64,000 nt of DNA from positions 94,478,931 through 94,542,930 of the forward strand of contig OY757023.1 of NCBI GenBank assembly GCA_963580285.1, given 5' to 3'. The translations under genes were made by a program, and so were the position numbers. The notes beneath the pieces were generated by a model. It was not told the origin of the DNA. It searched no databases and saw nothing but the letters and a program-made list of their open reading frames with translations. Positions 45,314-55,877 of the stretch are shown here, in pieces; the first letter of the stretch is position 1, and every line of letters begins with the position of its first letter. This stretch comes from Lucinisca nassula (Eukaryota; Mollusca; Bivalvia; Lucinida; Lucinidae).

Positions 45314-45902
45314 TTCAAGCTGAATATGACAGATTTGTATCGTGTAGCCTGGGCTGTATGAGTCCTCGTCACATATATCTGGGGGGGGGGGGGGTGGAAG
45401 ACAGGACAAGGTCATAAACTCATTAACAGTGACCCCACGCCCGTCAAGGTTACTGGATAAGTGGTGAAGTAAAGTGAAGCATATGCAATAATGGTACATA
45501 CGCTGCAATAAATCAGTGTCAGTTCCAGTATGCTATTTTTAAGGGGAATTAGAACACCTGGCAGGGTTTGCCACCATTTTTCAAAGGGCGACAACTTACT
45601 AGACTTTCTGTTCGATTTTCTAGAAGCCACGGCCCTCTGAAAAAGTAGTCTAGCTTAAGATAAAGGACAGAATTCGCTCCTCTGTCCTTTAAGTGTTTAC
45701 CTGTAATGACTTGGAAGACAAAAATATTTACGCAGGATTTGCCTCCCCTGAAGGTGTTTCCATTCTCCTAAACACTAGAAATATGAAATATGGACATACT
45801 TTGGACAAGGCATTTATCGGCTTATCAACATATGCGAAATGTTGTCTTCGTATATGTTCGTCTGCTGAAATCTCAGATCAGCACAGGCAGATCCGAGTCT
45901 TC
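45314..45902. other. Spacer; contains a G14 run
   Basis: A G run lies at 45381-45394. No gene or shared repeat seen. Confidence 0.5.
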
Positions 45903-46504
45903 CATTTCGAAAACACGCCTATTCAAATATATTGAAAATTTTATTACCAAAAAAAAAAAAAAAAAAATGACAATTTTCAGATAAAAAAATCAAACATTTT
46001 TCTTATTCCTGCTCAAAACATAGATTGTCGGAACTCGTAAGAACCGCCTTGGCGAGGTGAAAAATAATGCTATTTTTCTTATTTCCGCTCAGAATATAGA
46101 TCGTGGTACTCGTTAGAACCGCCTCATCAAGGCGAGTCTATATTTCTGGAGCAATAATAAGAACAATAAGGTGCATGGGCCTCCGTGGCCTAGTGGGTAA
46201 GAGCGCTGACTCTTAGTCATTAGGTCTCTCACCGCCGTAGGTTCGAGCCTCGCTCGGGCAACCTGTGAGACGCCAAGTTCTGCAACGGAAGATCAGGTGG
46301 TTTTTTCTCCGGGTACTTCGGTTTTCGCCCACCTCTGATTAACGATCGTCTCGATATGAGTGAAATAATCTTGAAAGGGCCGTAAAACCCAAACCAAAAA
46401 AAAAAAAAAAAAAGAACAATAAGGTTTACCCCTGTAAACACCAGTTTGACTATATAAAATGGTGTTCAAAGGGGTTAAAATTATATAGGCGTGTTTTCAT
46501 GATG
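45903..46504 (+). mobile_element. HP-A copy interrupted by S3 SINE
   Basis: CATTTCGAAAACACGCC to GTTTTCATGATG. It has an extra left arm (TTCTTATTTCCGCTCAG) before the core, an arm duplication on the left side. Confidence 0.85.
46173..46411 (+). mobile_element. tRNA-headed SINE (type S3)
   Basis: GGGCCTCCGTGGCCTAGTGG head with B box GGTTCGAGCC, body ending GGGCCGTAAAACCC and an A-run. The 14-base duplication AAGAACAATAAGGT at 46159-46172 and 46412-46425 lies within HP-A. Confidence 0.95.
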
Positions 46505-46515
46505 ACTTTTCGTCC

Positions 46516-46712
46516 CATGTAATCAGTTCGTGAAATGAACAACCCAGTAACCGCCACTTTACAAAGACCAAATTAAATCGGGTTTACCGTGGTGAACTCG
46601 TTAGAACCAGGTTTTAGATTGTCGGTACTCGTTAGAACCGCCTCATTAAGGCGATTTAAACGAGTACCCACAATCTATATTTGGATTATAAATAAGAAAA
46701 CATATCACACTT
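46516..46712 (-). mobile_element. HP-B, truncated copy
   Basis: CATGTAATCAGTTCGTG start; the core AGAACCGCCTCATTAAGGCG is present; cut after AAAACATATCACAC. Confidence 0.75.
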
Positions 46713-46716
46713 TTTA

Positions 46717-47008
46717 AGTTTGTTTGTTTGAATTGTGGTTTTACGTCCCCGTCAACACTATTTAGGTCATTTTGGAGACGTTGCTTCCAATTTTGTGGGA
46801 CTTTTTTCCGACATTCAGATGAAATCACATATCATGACCTACCGCCCAAACAAACAAATAGGCTTCGTACGCAGGGCGGTCCCACTCGCACCAGTTTGCC
46901 TGTGCAGGCTAAGGCATTCTAAGCAGTTTATCAGTGCTCATGTGCGGTCGTCTGCGTGGAAGAAACATGCAGCCCAATCTATTTCTCAAAGCCCCGATAG
47001 GCGGGGTC
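46717..47008 (-). mobile_element. S1 SINE
   Basis: Tail TTTGTTTGTTTGAATTG, core AAGCAGTTTATCAGTGCTC, head GCCCCGATAGGCGGGG. Confidence 0.9.
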
Positions 47009-47080
47009 CCTCAATTTTTATTAAGAAAAAAAAGTTTGTGGATATATGAAAGAATGAACTATGTCTCGCAATGTGCATTG

Positions 47081-47360
47081 AAGAAATAGATGGGCTGCAT
47101 GATGCTTCCACGCAGAGCTGAACCCGTCCGCACACTAGTGCTGGTAAACCTCTTAGAGGATCTAAGCCTGTCCAGGAACCGCGGTGCGAGGCGGACCGTC
47201 CATGATTATAAACCCTATTGGTTTCATTGGGCGACAGGGTTTGAGATGTCCTTTCATCTCAAAGTCGGGTAAATGTCCCACAAAATTGGAAGCAACGTCT
47301 CCAAAATGACCTATACTGTGTTGATGGGGAGTTTAATCTCAAATCAAACAAATCAAAGCA
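47081..47360 (+). mobile_element. S1 SINE
   Basis: Starts in GAAGAAATAGATGGGCTGC (head hairpin missing) and ends in CAAATCAAACAAATC. Confidence 0.9.
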
Positions 47361-47572
47361 TGAAATAAGAATACAGAAACACTGAACATGTGTATGACTT
47401 TATTTTCATTATTTATTTGAATATGAAATACCGAAGAGCAATGAATTCAATGAAAATAACAATCGATAACTTGTAAAAAAAAAAAAAAAAAAAAAAAAAT
47501 GTTGAAGAGCTAGACTTGTGTCGGTTCGTGTGAAAGATACAGTTAGCACCGCCACATTGAGAGACACCTTGA
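47361..47572. other. Spacer with A-run
   Basis: A run of about 24 A at 47476-47499; nothing else recognised. Confidence 0.5.
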
Positions 47573-47600
47573 CGTTTACATAGAACGTCGCCGCTACTTA

Positions 47601-47880
47601 CATTACGCAAACACGCCTATACAAATACATTGCCCCCTTTATCGCCGAAAAAATGAAAATTTTATGATGAAAAATTGTGATATTGTTCTTATTTCTACTC
47701 AAAATATAGGTTGTGGGTATTCGTTAGAACCGCCTCGATGAGGCGGTTCTAACGAGTACCTACAATCTATATTTTAAAGCAGAAATAAGAAAAATAAGGT
47801 ATACCCCCGAAACCCCAGTTTTACTATATAAAAGTGGGGTTCAAGGGGGGTCAAAATTATATAGGCGTGTTTTCGTGATG
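47601..47880 (+). mobile_element. HP-A copy flanked by a 27-base direct repeat
   Basis: Full-length with perfect core. GTTTACATAGAACGTCG plus ten further bases occurs both at 47574-47600 and at 47881-47907 with few mismatches. Confidence 0.92.
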
Positions 47881-48274
47881 GTTTACATAGAACGTCGGTG
47901 CTTCTTAGTACCTTCTTATTTTGGCGAGTGTAGCGAGTAACAACTGTCTATGTTTGAGGCATTTCACTAGAAAACATCAATAGCTATAAAGGATAAAATT
48001 ATCCCATACGGATGTCTTGTCCTGATAATTGTTCATGCTGTTTCGCAATCAAAGCCGAGTTATAGTAGTCGCAGATAAAATGGACTAGGCGGAGCTATTC
48101 AGGTGTTGTATAGTAGTCGCAGATAAGATTGACTAGGCGGAGCTATCGTTTGTACCTGCCTTTGGAATATTCCATTTACAAAAAATGTAAACCAAGTCAC
48201 CCGACTGTGTGAATTCAACTGTAACACAAGTATAGCTGTGGCGTATATGACCATTTCGTCTAGAAAGCGGGCGA

Positions 48275-48275
<1 letters not shown>

Positions 48276-48357
<82 letters not shown>
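48276..48357 (+). repeat. (TG)n microsatellite
   Basis: About 41 units; it is the expanded tail of the S4 SINE. Confidence 0.98.
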
Positions 48358-48360
<3 letters not shown>

Positions 48361-48674
48361 TCGGGTTTAACGTCTCTTTCAACAATTATCCAGTCATATC
48401 ACGACGGTGTTTGGTTGCAACAGGGAGCTCAATGCTCACTTATAGTGCTGCCTCACTGAAGTATCATGTCCCAGACACATTACATGATACCACACCCAGT
48501 CACATTATCCTGACACTGGGTCGACCAGTCCTAGCTCTACCCCATAAATCTGAGTGCCAAGCGAGGAGCAGCTAGTACCATTCTTAACGACTTTGGTATG
48601 TCGCGGCCCGGGATCGAACCCATGACCTCCGTTCCCCGGAGCGGACACTCTACCAACTGAGCTATCGGGGCCGG
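48276..48674 (-). mobile_element. tRNA-headed SINE (type S4) with long (TG)n tail
   Basis: Reverse copy of the S4 type at 3970: head GGCCCCGATAGCTCAG (complement) near 48659-48674, 3' end before (TG)n at 48276-48357. TAGAAAGCGGGCGAA at 48261-48275 and TAGAAAGCGTGCGAA at 48675-48689 are the target duplication. Confidence 0.95.
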
Positions 48675-48767
48675 TAGAAAGCGTGCGAAAGGTACTCTAC
48701 CGAATCTTCTGGTGGACTCAGCGAATTCGACATACATTGACAACACCTGATTAGCTCCGCCTAGTAT

Positions 48768-49072
48768 TAGCCCCCGCCCGAAGGGGCTTGAAGAAATATA
48801 TGGGCTGCATGATGCTGCCACGCAGAGCTGAATCCGGCCCGCACACTAGTACTGGTAAACCACTTAGAGGATCTCAGCCTGTCCAGGAACCGCGGTGCGA
48901 GGCAGACCGTCCATGCTTATAAATTCTATTGGTTTCATTGGGCGACAGGGCTTGAGCTGTCGTTTCATCTCAATGTTGGGTAAAAGTCCCACAAAATTGG
49001 AAGCAACGTCTCCAAAATGACCTTTACAGTGTTGACGGGGACGTTAAACCTCAAATCAAACAAACAAACAAA
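48768..49072 (+). mobile_element. S1 SINE inside foldback G
   Basis: GCCCCCGCCCGAAGGGGC head, complete body, CAAACAAACAAA tail. Confidence 0.92.
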
Positions 49073-49974
49073 GCTCCGCCTAGTCAATCTTATCTGCGAC
49101 TACTATAATATCTGTCAAATTCGCTGAGTTCGGTAGAGTGATTTTCGCATGCTTTCTGCAAGCGGCACAAATGGCCATGGAAGTAGTTCGATCAGGTACC
49201 GTGGTTAACCATGGTTAACCACTCAGTCTGGTAGCGGACTGGTAGCATGGCGGGAAAGTCGTGACGTCACTCTGGTCGAACCAGACTAAAGCGTGGGTTT
49301 CTCTGGTAGATGCGTCACACCATACGTAACAGAGATGGCGGCGAAAGGGCGAACACTAATATCCGGGAAATGGCCGGGAATTGTCTGGAAAATGGGGGGT
49401 AGTGGTGCGTTATCCCTAATATCTCCACTTCGGGTGGTCAGAAATCAATAAAATTGGTATCAAATAAAATAAATAATAATGTATAGACTCCTACACAGAC
49501 TTCTATTTAAGAAATAGATGGTCTGTGTACCAGTCAACTAAACATCTACCAGATGGCGTTCGATCACACCCGAATCATGGGAAGAACGTGCACACTTTGA
49601 CGTCCGCTACCATGGTATGGTAGATGATCGAACTGCCTCAATATATATACGAGTTACAGTTGACTGCAGACACTCTGGTAACTTGGTTTACCTTTTTGTT
49701 AATAGAACATTCCAAAGGCAGATACAAACGGTAGCTCCGCCTAGTCATTCTTATTTACTATATCAACAGGCGATGTTCACCACGGCGTATCCAGTATCAA
49801 AATGATGGATGAAGAGAAGGCAGTTTTGTGGTTTCAGCTGAACTGTTTTTGGTGTCTGTTGTTTGTTACGCATTCTGCAAAGAGGAAATGCAGAACCAGA
49901 AGTAGTTCTGACACAGCCAGTACATCTCCAGCGTATCAATGTAACCTGAAAAAAGAAGAACACTTTTAAAGTTA

Positions 49975-50248
49975 CAGCACGAAAAATACGCCTATATAAG
50001 TAATTTTGACCCGACCCCCTCAAACACCACTTTTATATAGTAAAACTGGGATGTACAGGGGTAAACCTTATTTCATCTTATTTCTGCTCTAAAATATAAA
50101 TTGTGGATACACGTTAGAACCGCCTCGTAGGCGGTTCTAACGTGTACACACAATTTATATTTTGAGCAGAAATAATAAAATTTCAGAATTTTTCATCTGA
50201 AAATTGTCTTGTTTTACCATGTGTTAGAATAGGCGTGTTGTCATAATG
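49975..50248 (-). mobile_element. HP-A copy
   Basis: CAGCACGAAAAATACGCC to GTGTTGTCATAATG. The core loop is reduced to GCCTCGTAGGC and both arms share the variant ACACGTTAGAACC / GGTTCTAACGTGTA: a matched change in the two arms. Confidence 0.9.
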
Positions 50249-50252
50249 GCTT

Positions 50253-50310
50253 AACCCGTTTCAGACGGGAAACCCCAAAGCACGTACTCTGGTCAGGGTC
50301 TTTACTTACA
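50253..50310 (+). mobile_element. piggyBac-type MITE (C2), left fragment
   Basis: CTTAACCCGTTTCAGACGGG then GGTCAGGGTC; the rest is missing. Confidence 0.55.
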
Positions 50311-50583
50311 AAAAGACAAATAAACAAACCGCACACACAAAAGCAGCCGTTTTCAAATGACATTTCTACAGAAAAAAATATCAACAAAATCTACATCCCT
50401 AAATCATGGAAAGGAACAAATCTGTATAAAGGGAGAAGATTCCATATAGTTGACGACTGATATTGTTCGGATATGCGACGGAAACATGCTAAACATAATG
50501 TGTTAAATACGGGATTGTTCCGCGGACATAGAAATTTTCGACAAACGTCTATGTCTAATAGGTTGATAGTGCCCCTATAGCAT
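50311..50583. other. Spacer with no recognised feature
   Basis: No repeats or frames of note. Confidence 0.45.
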
Positions 50584-51237
50584 TCTTCCGCTGATTAAAT
50601 AAGGACATTTGTCAATTTCTGGCGAAAAAAAAAACATGCGCTGTACGGGTTAACCGCTTATGTATAAAGTAGAAGTAAAACAAAGATCAGAAATCGATAC
50701 AATTAGCTAACTCCACCCATCAAAGACACCAACGGGAAAGAAACACAAACATGATGCGACCAGGCCATAATGGAAACCTAAACAAAGGAAGGCCATAAGG
50801 ACAGTTACTTTCCCACAAAATGGCCAAATGACCATCCAAAATAAAAAGACACAAGTGATACACACAATAAGTAACAAACAACAACATAAATAAACCGCCA
50901 CAGAAGAACCGCCTTGGAACGGTCAGTGGAAAGAATTCCATTGGGGGGCTTAAATCGATTTTATATGGCCATAATCCTCGCCCTTACCTCTGTCGCGGTA
51001 TACACTAGTTTGTTTAGTCCGCATGAAGGCTTCCTAACTCATCAGTGTAACTTCTCCGAGAACATACATATAAAAAAACTACAGAGATGAAACAAGGTTG
51101 AGGACTCGACAGCATACAACAACCGAATTGCTGGAGCAAAAGAAACCAACAGTTAGACTCCGAGGTCCAGGAGGTAAACTGACCGACTGAATATGACGTA
51201 ATAGTCTTGACTTGGCCGTACAACTCCAAACAACCAC
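50584..51237 (+). mobile_element. S2 SINE split by repeat F
   Basis: Left piece 50584-50667 has CCGCTGATT and GGGTTAACCGCTTATGTATA; right piece 51168-51237 has GTCCAGGAGGTAAACTGACC and the TTGGCCGTACAACTCC end. Confidence 0.78.
50668..51167 (-). repeat. Repeat F, copy 4 (longest)
   Basis: Reverse orientation. Beyond GGTAAGGGCGAGG it continues with CCGCGACAGAG and GCCTTCATGCGGACTAAAC on its 5' side, shared with copy 3. About 500 bases. Confidence 0.78.
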
Positions 51238-51472
51238 CACCATTAATAACAGTGCCCCATTAGGTGTAATTTTATTTATTTTCAGTTGATGGTTCCTTGA
51301 AACACTGTCCGTGTCACATAGTGGATTCGTTCATATCACAAGAAAGGCTTCCTGTATTTTTCTGATGAATTCAGTGAGAGCACAGTCAGCGTCTAAATCT
51401 ACGGCAAACCGCAGTAAGTTCGTCGCAAGATGCCAACTTTATTTTGGAGACGTGCACAGAATACCAGCGTAA
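51238..51472. other. Spacer with no recognised feature
   Basis: Nothing identified. Confidence 0.45.
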
Positions 51473-51762
51473 CATAAGGAAAACAAGTCTATTTAGTTTT
51501 GACCTCCTTGAACCCCACTTTTATATGGTAAAGCAGGGGTTTACAGGGGGTAAACCTATTTTTTTCTTATTTCTGCTCTTAAATATAGACTGTGGGTACC
51601 CGTTAGAACCGCCTCCATGAGACGGTTCTAACGTGTACCCACAGTCTACATTTTGAGTAGACATAAGAAAAATATCACAATTTTTCATCTTAATGTTTTC
51701 GTTTCTTCGGCAGTACAAATCACAATGTACTTGTACGAGCGTATAAGCGTGTTTTCGTGATG
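51473..51762 (-). mobile_element. HP-A copy
   Basis: CATAAGGAAAACAAGTC to GTTTTCGTGATG, core with one mismatch (GAGACGGTTC). Confidence 0.88.
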
Positions 51763-51839
51763 TCGTTACAACAGCCTAAATAAGAAAACTATCAAAACAT
51801 GTCATCAGGAAAAAAACCGCTTTCAAGGAATTAAGGGGA

Positions 51840-51946
51840 ATGTCTCCCACGTCAAAAGGGGTCAACTCTTAAAGGAAAGAATTTGCTCCTGAGGAGCAAT
51901 TTCTTTCCTGTAGGAGTAGACCCCTTTTTCAGTGGGACAGGCCTTA
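51840..51946. repeat. Hairpin, ~45-bp arms
   Basis: GTCTCCCACGTCAAAAGGGG and GGAAAGAATTTGCTCC at the left mirror GGAGCAATTTCTTTCC and CCCCTTTTTCAGTGGGAC at the right. Single copy in the window. Confidence 0.85.
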
Positions 51947-52061
51947 TAGAAAAGCAAACAGGAAGTCCCGAAATTTGTCTCCCTTTGAAAAATGGCGGAA
52001 AAATAATTCCTCTTAAAGAATGCATAATGTCACATTGCTTAGCTGTGAAGTAACTAAATTC

Positions 52062-52335
52062 CATTACGAAAACACGCCTGCACAAATACATCGTGAACTT
52101 TACCACCGAAAAAAAAGAATGTTTTAAGAAAAAAAATGTGATATATTTCTTATTTCTTCCTAAAATATAGGTTGTGGGTACTTGTTAGAACGGCCTCATT
52201 GAGGCGGTTCTAACGAGTACCCACAGTCTATAAGTTAGAACAGAAAAATAATGTTTACCCCTGTAAACCCCAGTGTTAGAATATAAAAGTGGGGTTCAAG
52301 GGGATCAAAATTATATAGGCGTGTTTTCTTTATAT
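52062..52335 (+). mobile_element. HP-A copy with eroded right end
   Basis: CATTACGAAAACACGCC at the left; the right end is GTGTTTTCTTTATATTACG. Confidence 0.86.
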
Positions 52336-52437
52336 TACGTTCAACTTGGTGTTCTGTGAAGTTAGAACTTTGCGATAAACTTACAGCGGTATGTAGATCC
52401 AGACGGTGATTGTGCTCTCACTGAAGTCATCAGGTTA

Positions 52438-52597
52438 CTTGTAACAAGTACGCTTAACTCCATTTTGAATAAAGAAAAGTGGGGTTTACAGGGTATACAT
52501 TATTTTCTATATTTTTGTGTAAAACATAAATTGTTGGTCCTAGTTAGAACCGCCTCAATACGAGCACCGGCAATCTATGTTTTGAACGGAAATTCGA
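52438..52597 (-). mobile_element. HP-B, truncated copy with shortened core
   Basis: The minor hairpin AAAAGTGGGGTTTACAGGG and the core AGAACCGCCTCAATACGAGC, where half of one arm is gone. Confidence 0.7.
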
Positions 52598-52623
52598 ATA
52601 CAACTATATAATATATACTGCTG

Positions 52624-52638
52624 CTACTACTACTACTT

Positions 52639-52682
<44 letters not shown>
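52624..52682 (+). repeat. (CTA)n microsatellite
   Basis: About 20 triplets, one TTC interruption. Confidence 0.97.
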
Positions 52683-52984
52683 GATAATAATAAAACAAAA
52701 CAATAACTAAAATGGTGCAATGTACGTGCAGTTTTAGAGATATGAAAGACGTCCTTACAGGTCAGAATTTGTAATTGTAATGTTTTGGTGGCTTTTCGTA
52801 ATTTAGGGGGATATGTTAACAAAGGGCCTTTTGGAGATGTCAGATGATGCAGATTAAAATGCCGATCTGGTTGCAAAACTTTTTCCACTATAGTGAATCG
52901 GAAAACTCTGTATAATGCAACCAGATGTTTCCGGAAGAGTAGCGTCCCTGTTACAACATTTGCCTGTGTGATTGCTTCTATGTA
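52683..52984. other. Spacer with no recognised feature
   Basis: Nothing identified. Confidence 0.45.
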
Positions 52985-53279
52985 CTAGAGTTTAATGGCC
53001 CAGTCAACACTATTTAGGTCATTTTGAGCCGGTCAGTTTACCTATCCACACTGTTCTTGTGCAGGCTTATACGTAAGCGGTTAACCAGTACAGTGCACAG
53101 TCTTTCGCCAGAAATGGACAACTACATTTCCTGAATCAGCGGAAGGGAGAGAATGACCGTAGAAAAGATTTCGTGATCAATAGCCACGAAAGAATGTTAC
53201 CGACCCCGGCAGGTATCGAACCCGGGTCCTCCTGATCGCATGTTAGACGCGCATCCGACTGAGCTACCGAGGCCGGCCC
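52985..53279 (-). mobile_element. S2 SINE, complete
   Basis: Complement of the S2 type: GGCCCAGTCAACACTATTTA end, core GTAAGCGGTTAACCAGT, B box complement GGTATCGAACCC, head CTGAGCTACCGAGGCCGGC. Confidence 0.94.
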
Positions 53280-53326
53280 ACATGTGTCTGTATCGTAAAA
53301 ATTTACTTTAGTTATTTCTTTTGGTT

Positions 53327-53569
53327 CACATGAACAAGTCCGTGAAATCTCTCCAAACTCCACTTTTTATAGAGAAAACTGGGGGTTTACGGGAGTATAC
53401 ATTTTTTTTCCTATTTTGCTCCAAGATATTGGTTGTTGATACTCGCTCTAACGAACACCCACAACCTCTGTTTGCAGCATATCATGGATTTTCATCTGAC
53501 AAGTAGCCATTTTGGAGAAATAACTGATGTGAAAAATGCATTATGGTGCACGGGAGTGTTTTCTTAATC
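53327..53569 (-). mobile_element. HP-B copy lacking the central palindrome
   Basis: CACATGAACAAGTCCGTG to GTGTTTTCTTAATC. The sequence jumps from GTTGATACTCG to CTCTAACGAACACCC, so the inner half of both core arms is gone. Confidence 0.87.
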
Positions 53570-53678
53570 TATTGTCACAAACCTGTACTAGTTTATATGG
53601 CTGAATAGACAGATTTTCAGGTAAGTAACTGCTTCAAACATTTTTACCCTCTTTAATACATGAACACGTACATGTAAT

Positions 53679-54293
53679 AGGGCCGGTTGGATACGTGTCT
53701 TACTGTTGATCTGGGTATCGCGGGTTCGATACCTGCTAGATCGGAAACATTCTTTCATGAAATATTTTCTATTTTGATTCTCTCCCTTCAATGGCTGTTG
53801 CCATCTGTTTGCTTATTTGTGTGTTTGATTTGAGGTTAAACGTCCCCGCAATTCTGTCTAGGTCATTTTGGAGACGTGGCTTACAGTTTTGTGGGACTTG
53901 TACCCAACATTTAGATGAAATAACATCGTGAGCCCTGTCGCCCAATGAAACGAACAGGGTTTATAAGCATGGACGGTCCAACTCGCACCGCTTTGCCTTG
54001 GCAGGCTTAGACACTCTAGGCGGTTTACCAGTACTCGTGTGCGGGTCGGTTGAGCTCTGCGTGGAGGCATCTTGCCGTCCATCTATTTCTTCAAGCCTCG
54101 ATGGGCGAGGGCGGAGTTGCTATATGTAGTTTCTGGCAAAAATATGATATAAACTGAAAATAAAAAGCTTTATGAAAAAGTCTGTCCAGGAACAGTGTGA
54201 TTAGGTAAACTGCATGTGATTCGCTGACTCGGTACATGTATGACCTAAATTGTATTGAATGGGCCATCAAACTCAAAACAAACAAAACAAACA
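53679..54293 (+). mobile_element. S2-like SINE split by S1 SINE
   Basis: Left piece 53679-53815: GGGCCGGTTGGATACGTG head, B box GGTTCGATACC. Right piece 54178-54293: GTCTGTCCAGGAACAGTG and GGGCCATCAAACTC end. Confidence 0.82.
53816..54115 (-). mobile_element. S1 SINE nested in S2
   Basis: TGTGTGTTTGATTTGAGG tail to the head hairpin GCCTCGATGGGCGAGGGC. Confidence 0.92.
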
Positions 54294-54524
54294 TGCATGT
54301 AATAGGGTTCGATTTTCATTACGATAACACACCATTGCGACATAGTGCATCTTTTCCAATATTCAAAATAGCTATTGTGTGATGAAAGTCCGAGATATTT
54401 TTCTTGTTTTTACTGCAAAAATAGGTTGTGGGATCTCGTTAGAACCGACGGTTCTCGTCGGTTCTAACGAGATCCCACAACCTATGGCTTGGGGCAGAAA
54501 TAAGGAACATAATGTTTACGGAGT

Positions 54525-54752
54525 GGCTATTTGCAGTCAACTGCAAATAGCCAAAAAACGTTGAAATGGCTATTTGCAGTCAACTGCAAATAGCCAAAAA
54601 ACGTTAAAATGGCTATTTGCAGTCAACTGCAAATAGCCAGAAAACGTTAAAATGGCTATTTGCAGTCAACTGCAGATAGCCAAAAAACGTTAAAATGGCT
54701 ATTTGCAGTCAACTGCAAATAGCCAGAAAACGTTAAAATGGCTATTTGCAGT
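54525..54752 (+). repeat. 43-bp palindromic repeat array, left TIR
   Basis: About 5.5 units of GGCTATTTGCAGTCAACTGC continuing AAATAGCCAAAAAACGTTAAA. Confidence 0.97.
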
Positions 54753-54805
54753 CATTCTATTAGCGTTAGAAAAGCCACCTGGAGATGTTCAAAATATTTT
54801 TAAAT

Positions 54806-54880
54806 GGAACGGGCCTCTGCGGCCTAATAGTTAATTAGAGCTCTGACTCTTAATCATTAAGACTCTCACCGTTATGGCTA
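54806..54880 (+). mobile_element. S3 SINE, 5' fragment
   Basis: ACGGGCCTCTGCGGCCTAAT, then CTGACTCTTAATCATTAAG, as in the S3 head at 46173; B box lost. Confidence 0.72.
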
Positions 54881-54885
54881 TGTTT

Positions 54886-55160
54886 GTTTGATTTGATGTT
54901 TTACGTGCTCTGCAACACTATTTAGGACATTTTAGAGACGTTACTTCCATTTTTGTGCGACTTTTTCCACAGATTGAGACGTAAAGACATCTCACGCCTA
55001 TGACACCTATAGGGCCTAGGGCGCACCGACTCGCACCACTTGGCCTTAGCAGATTTAGTTCTTCTAAACGGTTTACAAGTACTCATGTGCAGGCAGTTTG
55101 TGCTCTGGATGGAAGCGTCATGCAGCCAATCTATTTCTCTAAGCCGCGATGGCCGGGGAC
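54886..55160 (-). mobile_element. S1 SINE
   Basis: TGTTTGATTTGATGTTTTACG to AGCCGCGATGGCCGGGG; many mismatches, an older copy. Confidence 0.86.
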
Positions 55161-55571
55161 TATAAAATGGCTATATAGAGTCTATATTTTGTGTGATCAC
55201 CTATAGTTTTAAATCACATATTGTTGCCATTTTTGTTTTCACTGTTTAGCAATGTTCTCTGCTTATTTAAATGAAATATCTAATTTGTAAAGCCCATGAG
55301 AGGTTGGTGAGGAGTGGTGGGGGCGGGCGGGGGGGAGGCAAAGGTGACGTGTGTCTTGCGTCACTTCGGCGTCCATCTGATATTGGCTTACAGTTGGTTA
55401 AGATAATGGTAGAGAGGGTACGATGTTATTTTTTCTGATTATGTTATATCTTCTGTTTTTACAATTCCATTCGTTTTCCTCTTACTCCTCCGTCTCTCAT
55501 TTTATCTCTGCTATCTCTTCTATCTCTTTCCTCCCTTTCTTAGGGACAGGACACAAAATTACTCACTGAAT
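55161..55571. other. Spacer with no recognised feature
   Basis: A G-rich patch (GGGGGCGGGCGGGGGGG) at 55319-55335 and a CT-rich stretch at 55480-55540; no gene. Confidence 0.45.
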
Positions 55572-55795
55572 GTGACCGTCCAATGCATATAAGCCTTTTG
55601 GTTTCATTGGTCGGCAGCACTTGAGTTGTCATTTCATCTCAATGTCGCTCGGTAAAAGTCCCAAAACATTGGAAGCAACGCCTCCAAAATTACCTAAATG
55701 GTGTTGACGGGGACGTTAAACCTCAATTCAAACAAACAAATGATCCGCCTCCGCCCATCGGGGCTTGGAGAAATAGAATGCACTGCATGGTGTAC
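55572..55795 (+). mobile_element. S1 SINE, 3' part followed by a separate 5' head
   Basis: The 3' half 55572-55740 ends CAAACAAACAAA; a new head (CCGCCCATCGGGGCTTGGAG) follows at 55750-55795 and stops. Confidence 0.8.
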
Positions 55796-55799
55796 ACCA

Positions 55800-55872
55800 G
55801 GCACTCATTGTGCCGGTAACGTCTAAGTAACGTCGATGCAACGTAGTGGCAAACACTCACTATACAATGAAC
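55800..55872 (+). repeat. GTTG/ACGT-rich repeat fragment
   Basis: GTAACGTCTAAGTAACGTCG then GATGCAACGTAGTGGC, similar in composition to 8893-9053. Confidence 0.45.
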
Positions 55873-55877
55873 GGGCG

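Larger units (their letters stand above)
48062..49775. mobile_element. Nested foldback region G
   Basis: The outer arm around 48106-48256 (GATTGACTAGGCGGAGCTA, CTGCCTTTGGAATATTCC) is inverted at about 49620-49775. A second inner pair, ACTCTACCGAA and CAGCGAATT (48690-48730 versus 49110-49165), flanks an S1 SINE. AGCTCCGCCTAGT occurs on both sides. Probably one or two foldback elements with later insertions. Confidence 0.7.

Noticed and set aside
48238..48575. Cys-Val repeat frames
   Set aside because: Translation of the (TG)n SINE tail.
54525..54752. CRISPR-like array of regular palindromic repeats
   Set aside because: No unique spacers: the 43-bp units are tandem with near-identical linkers, and the DNA is from an animal.
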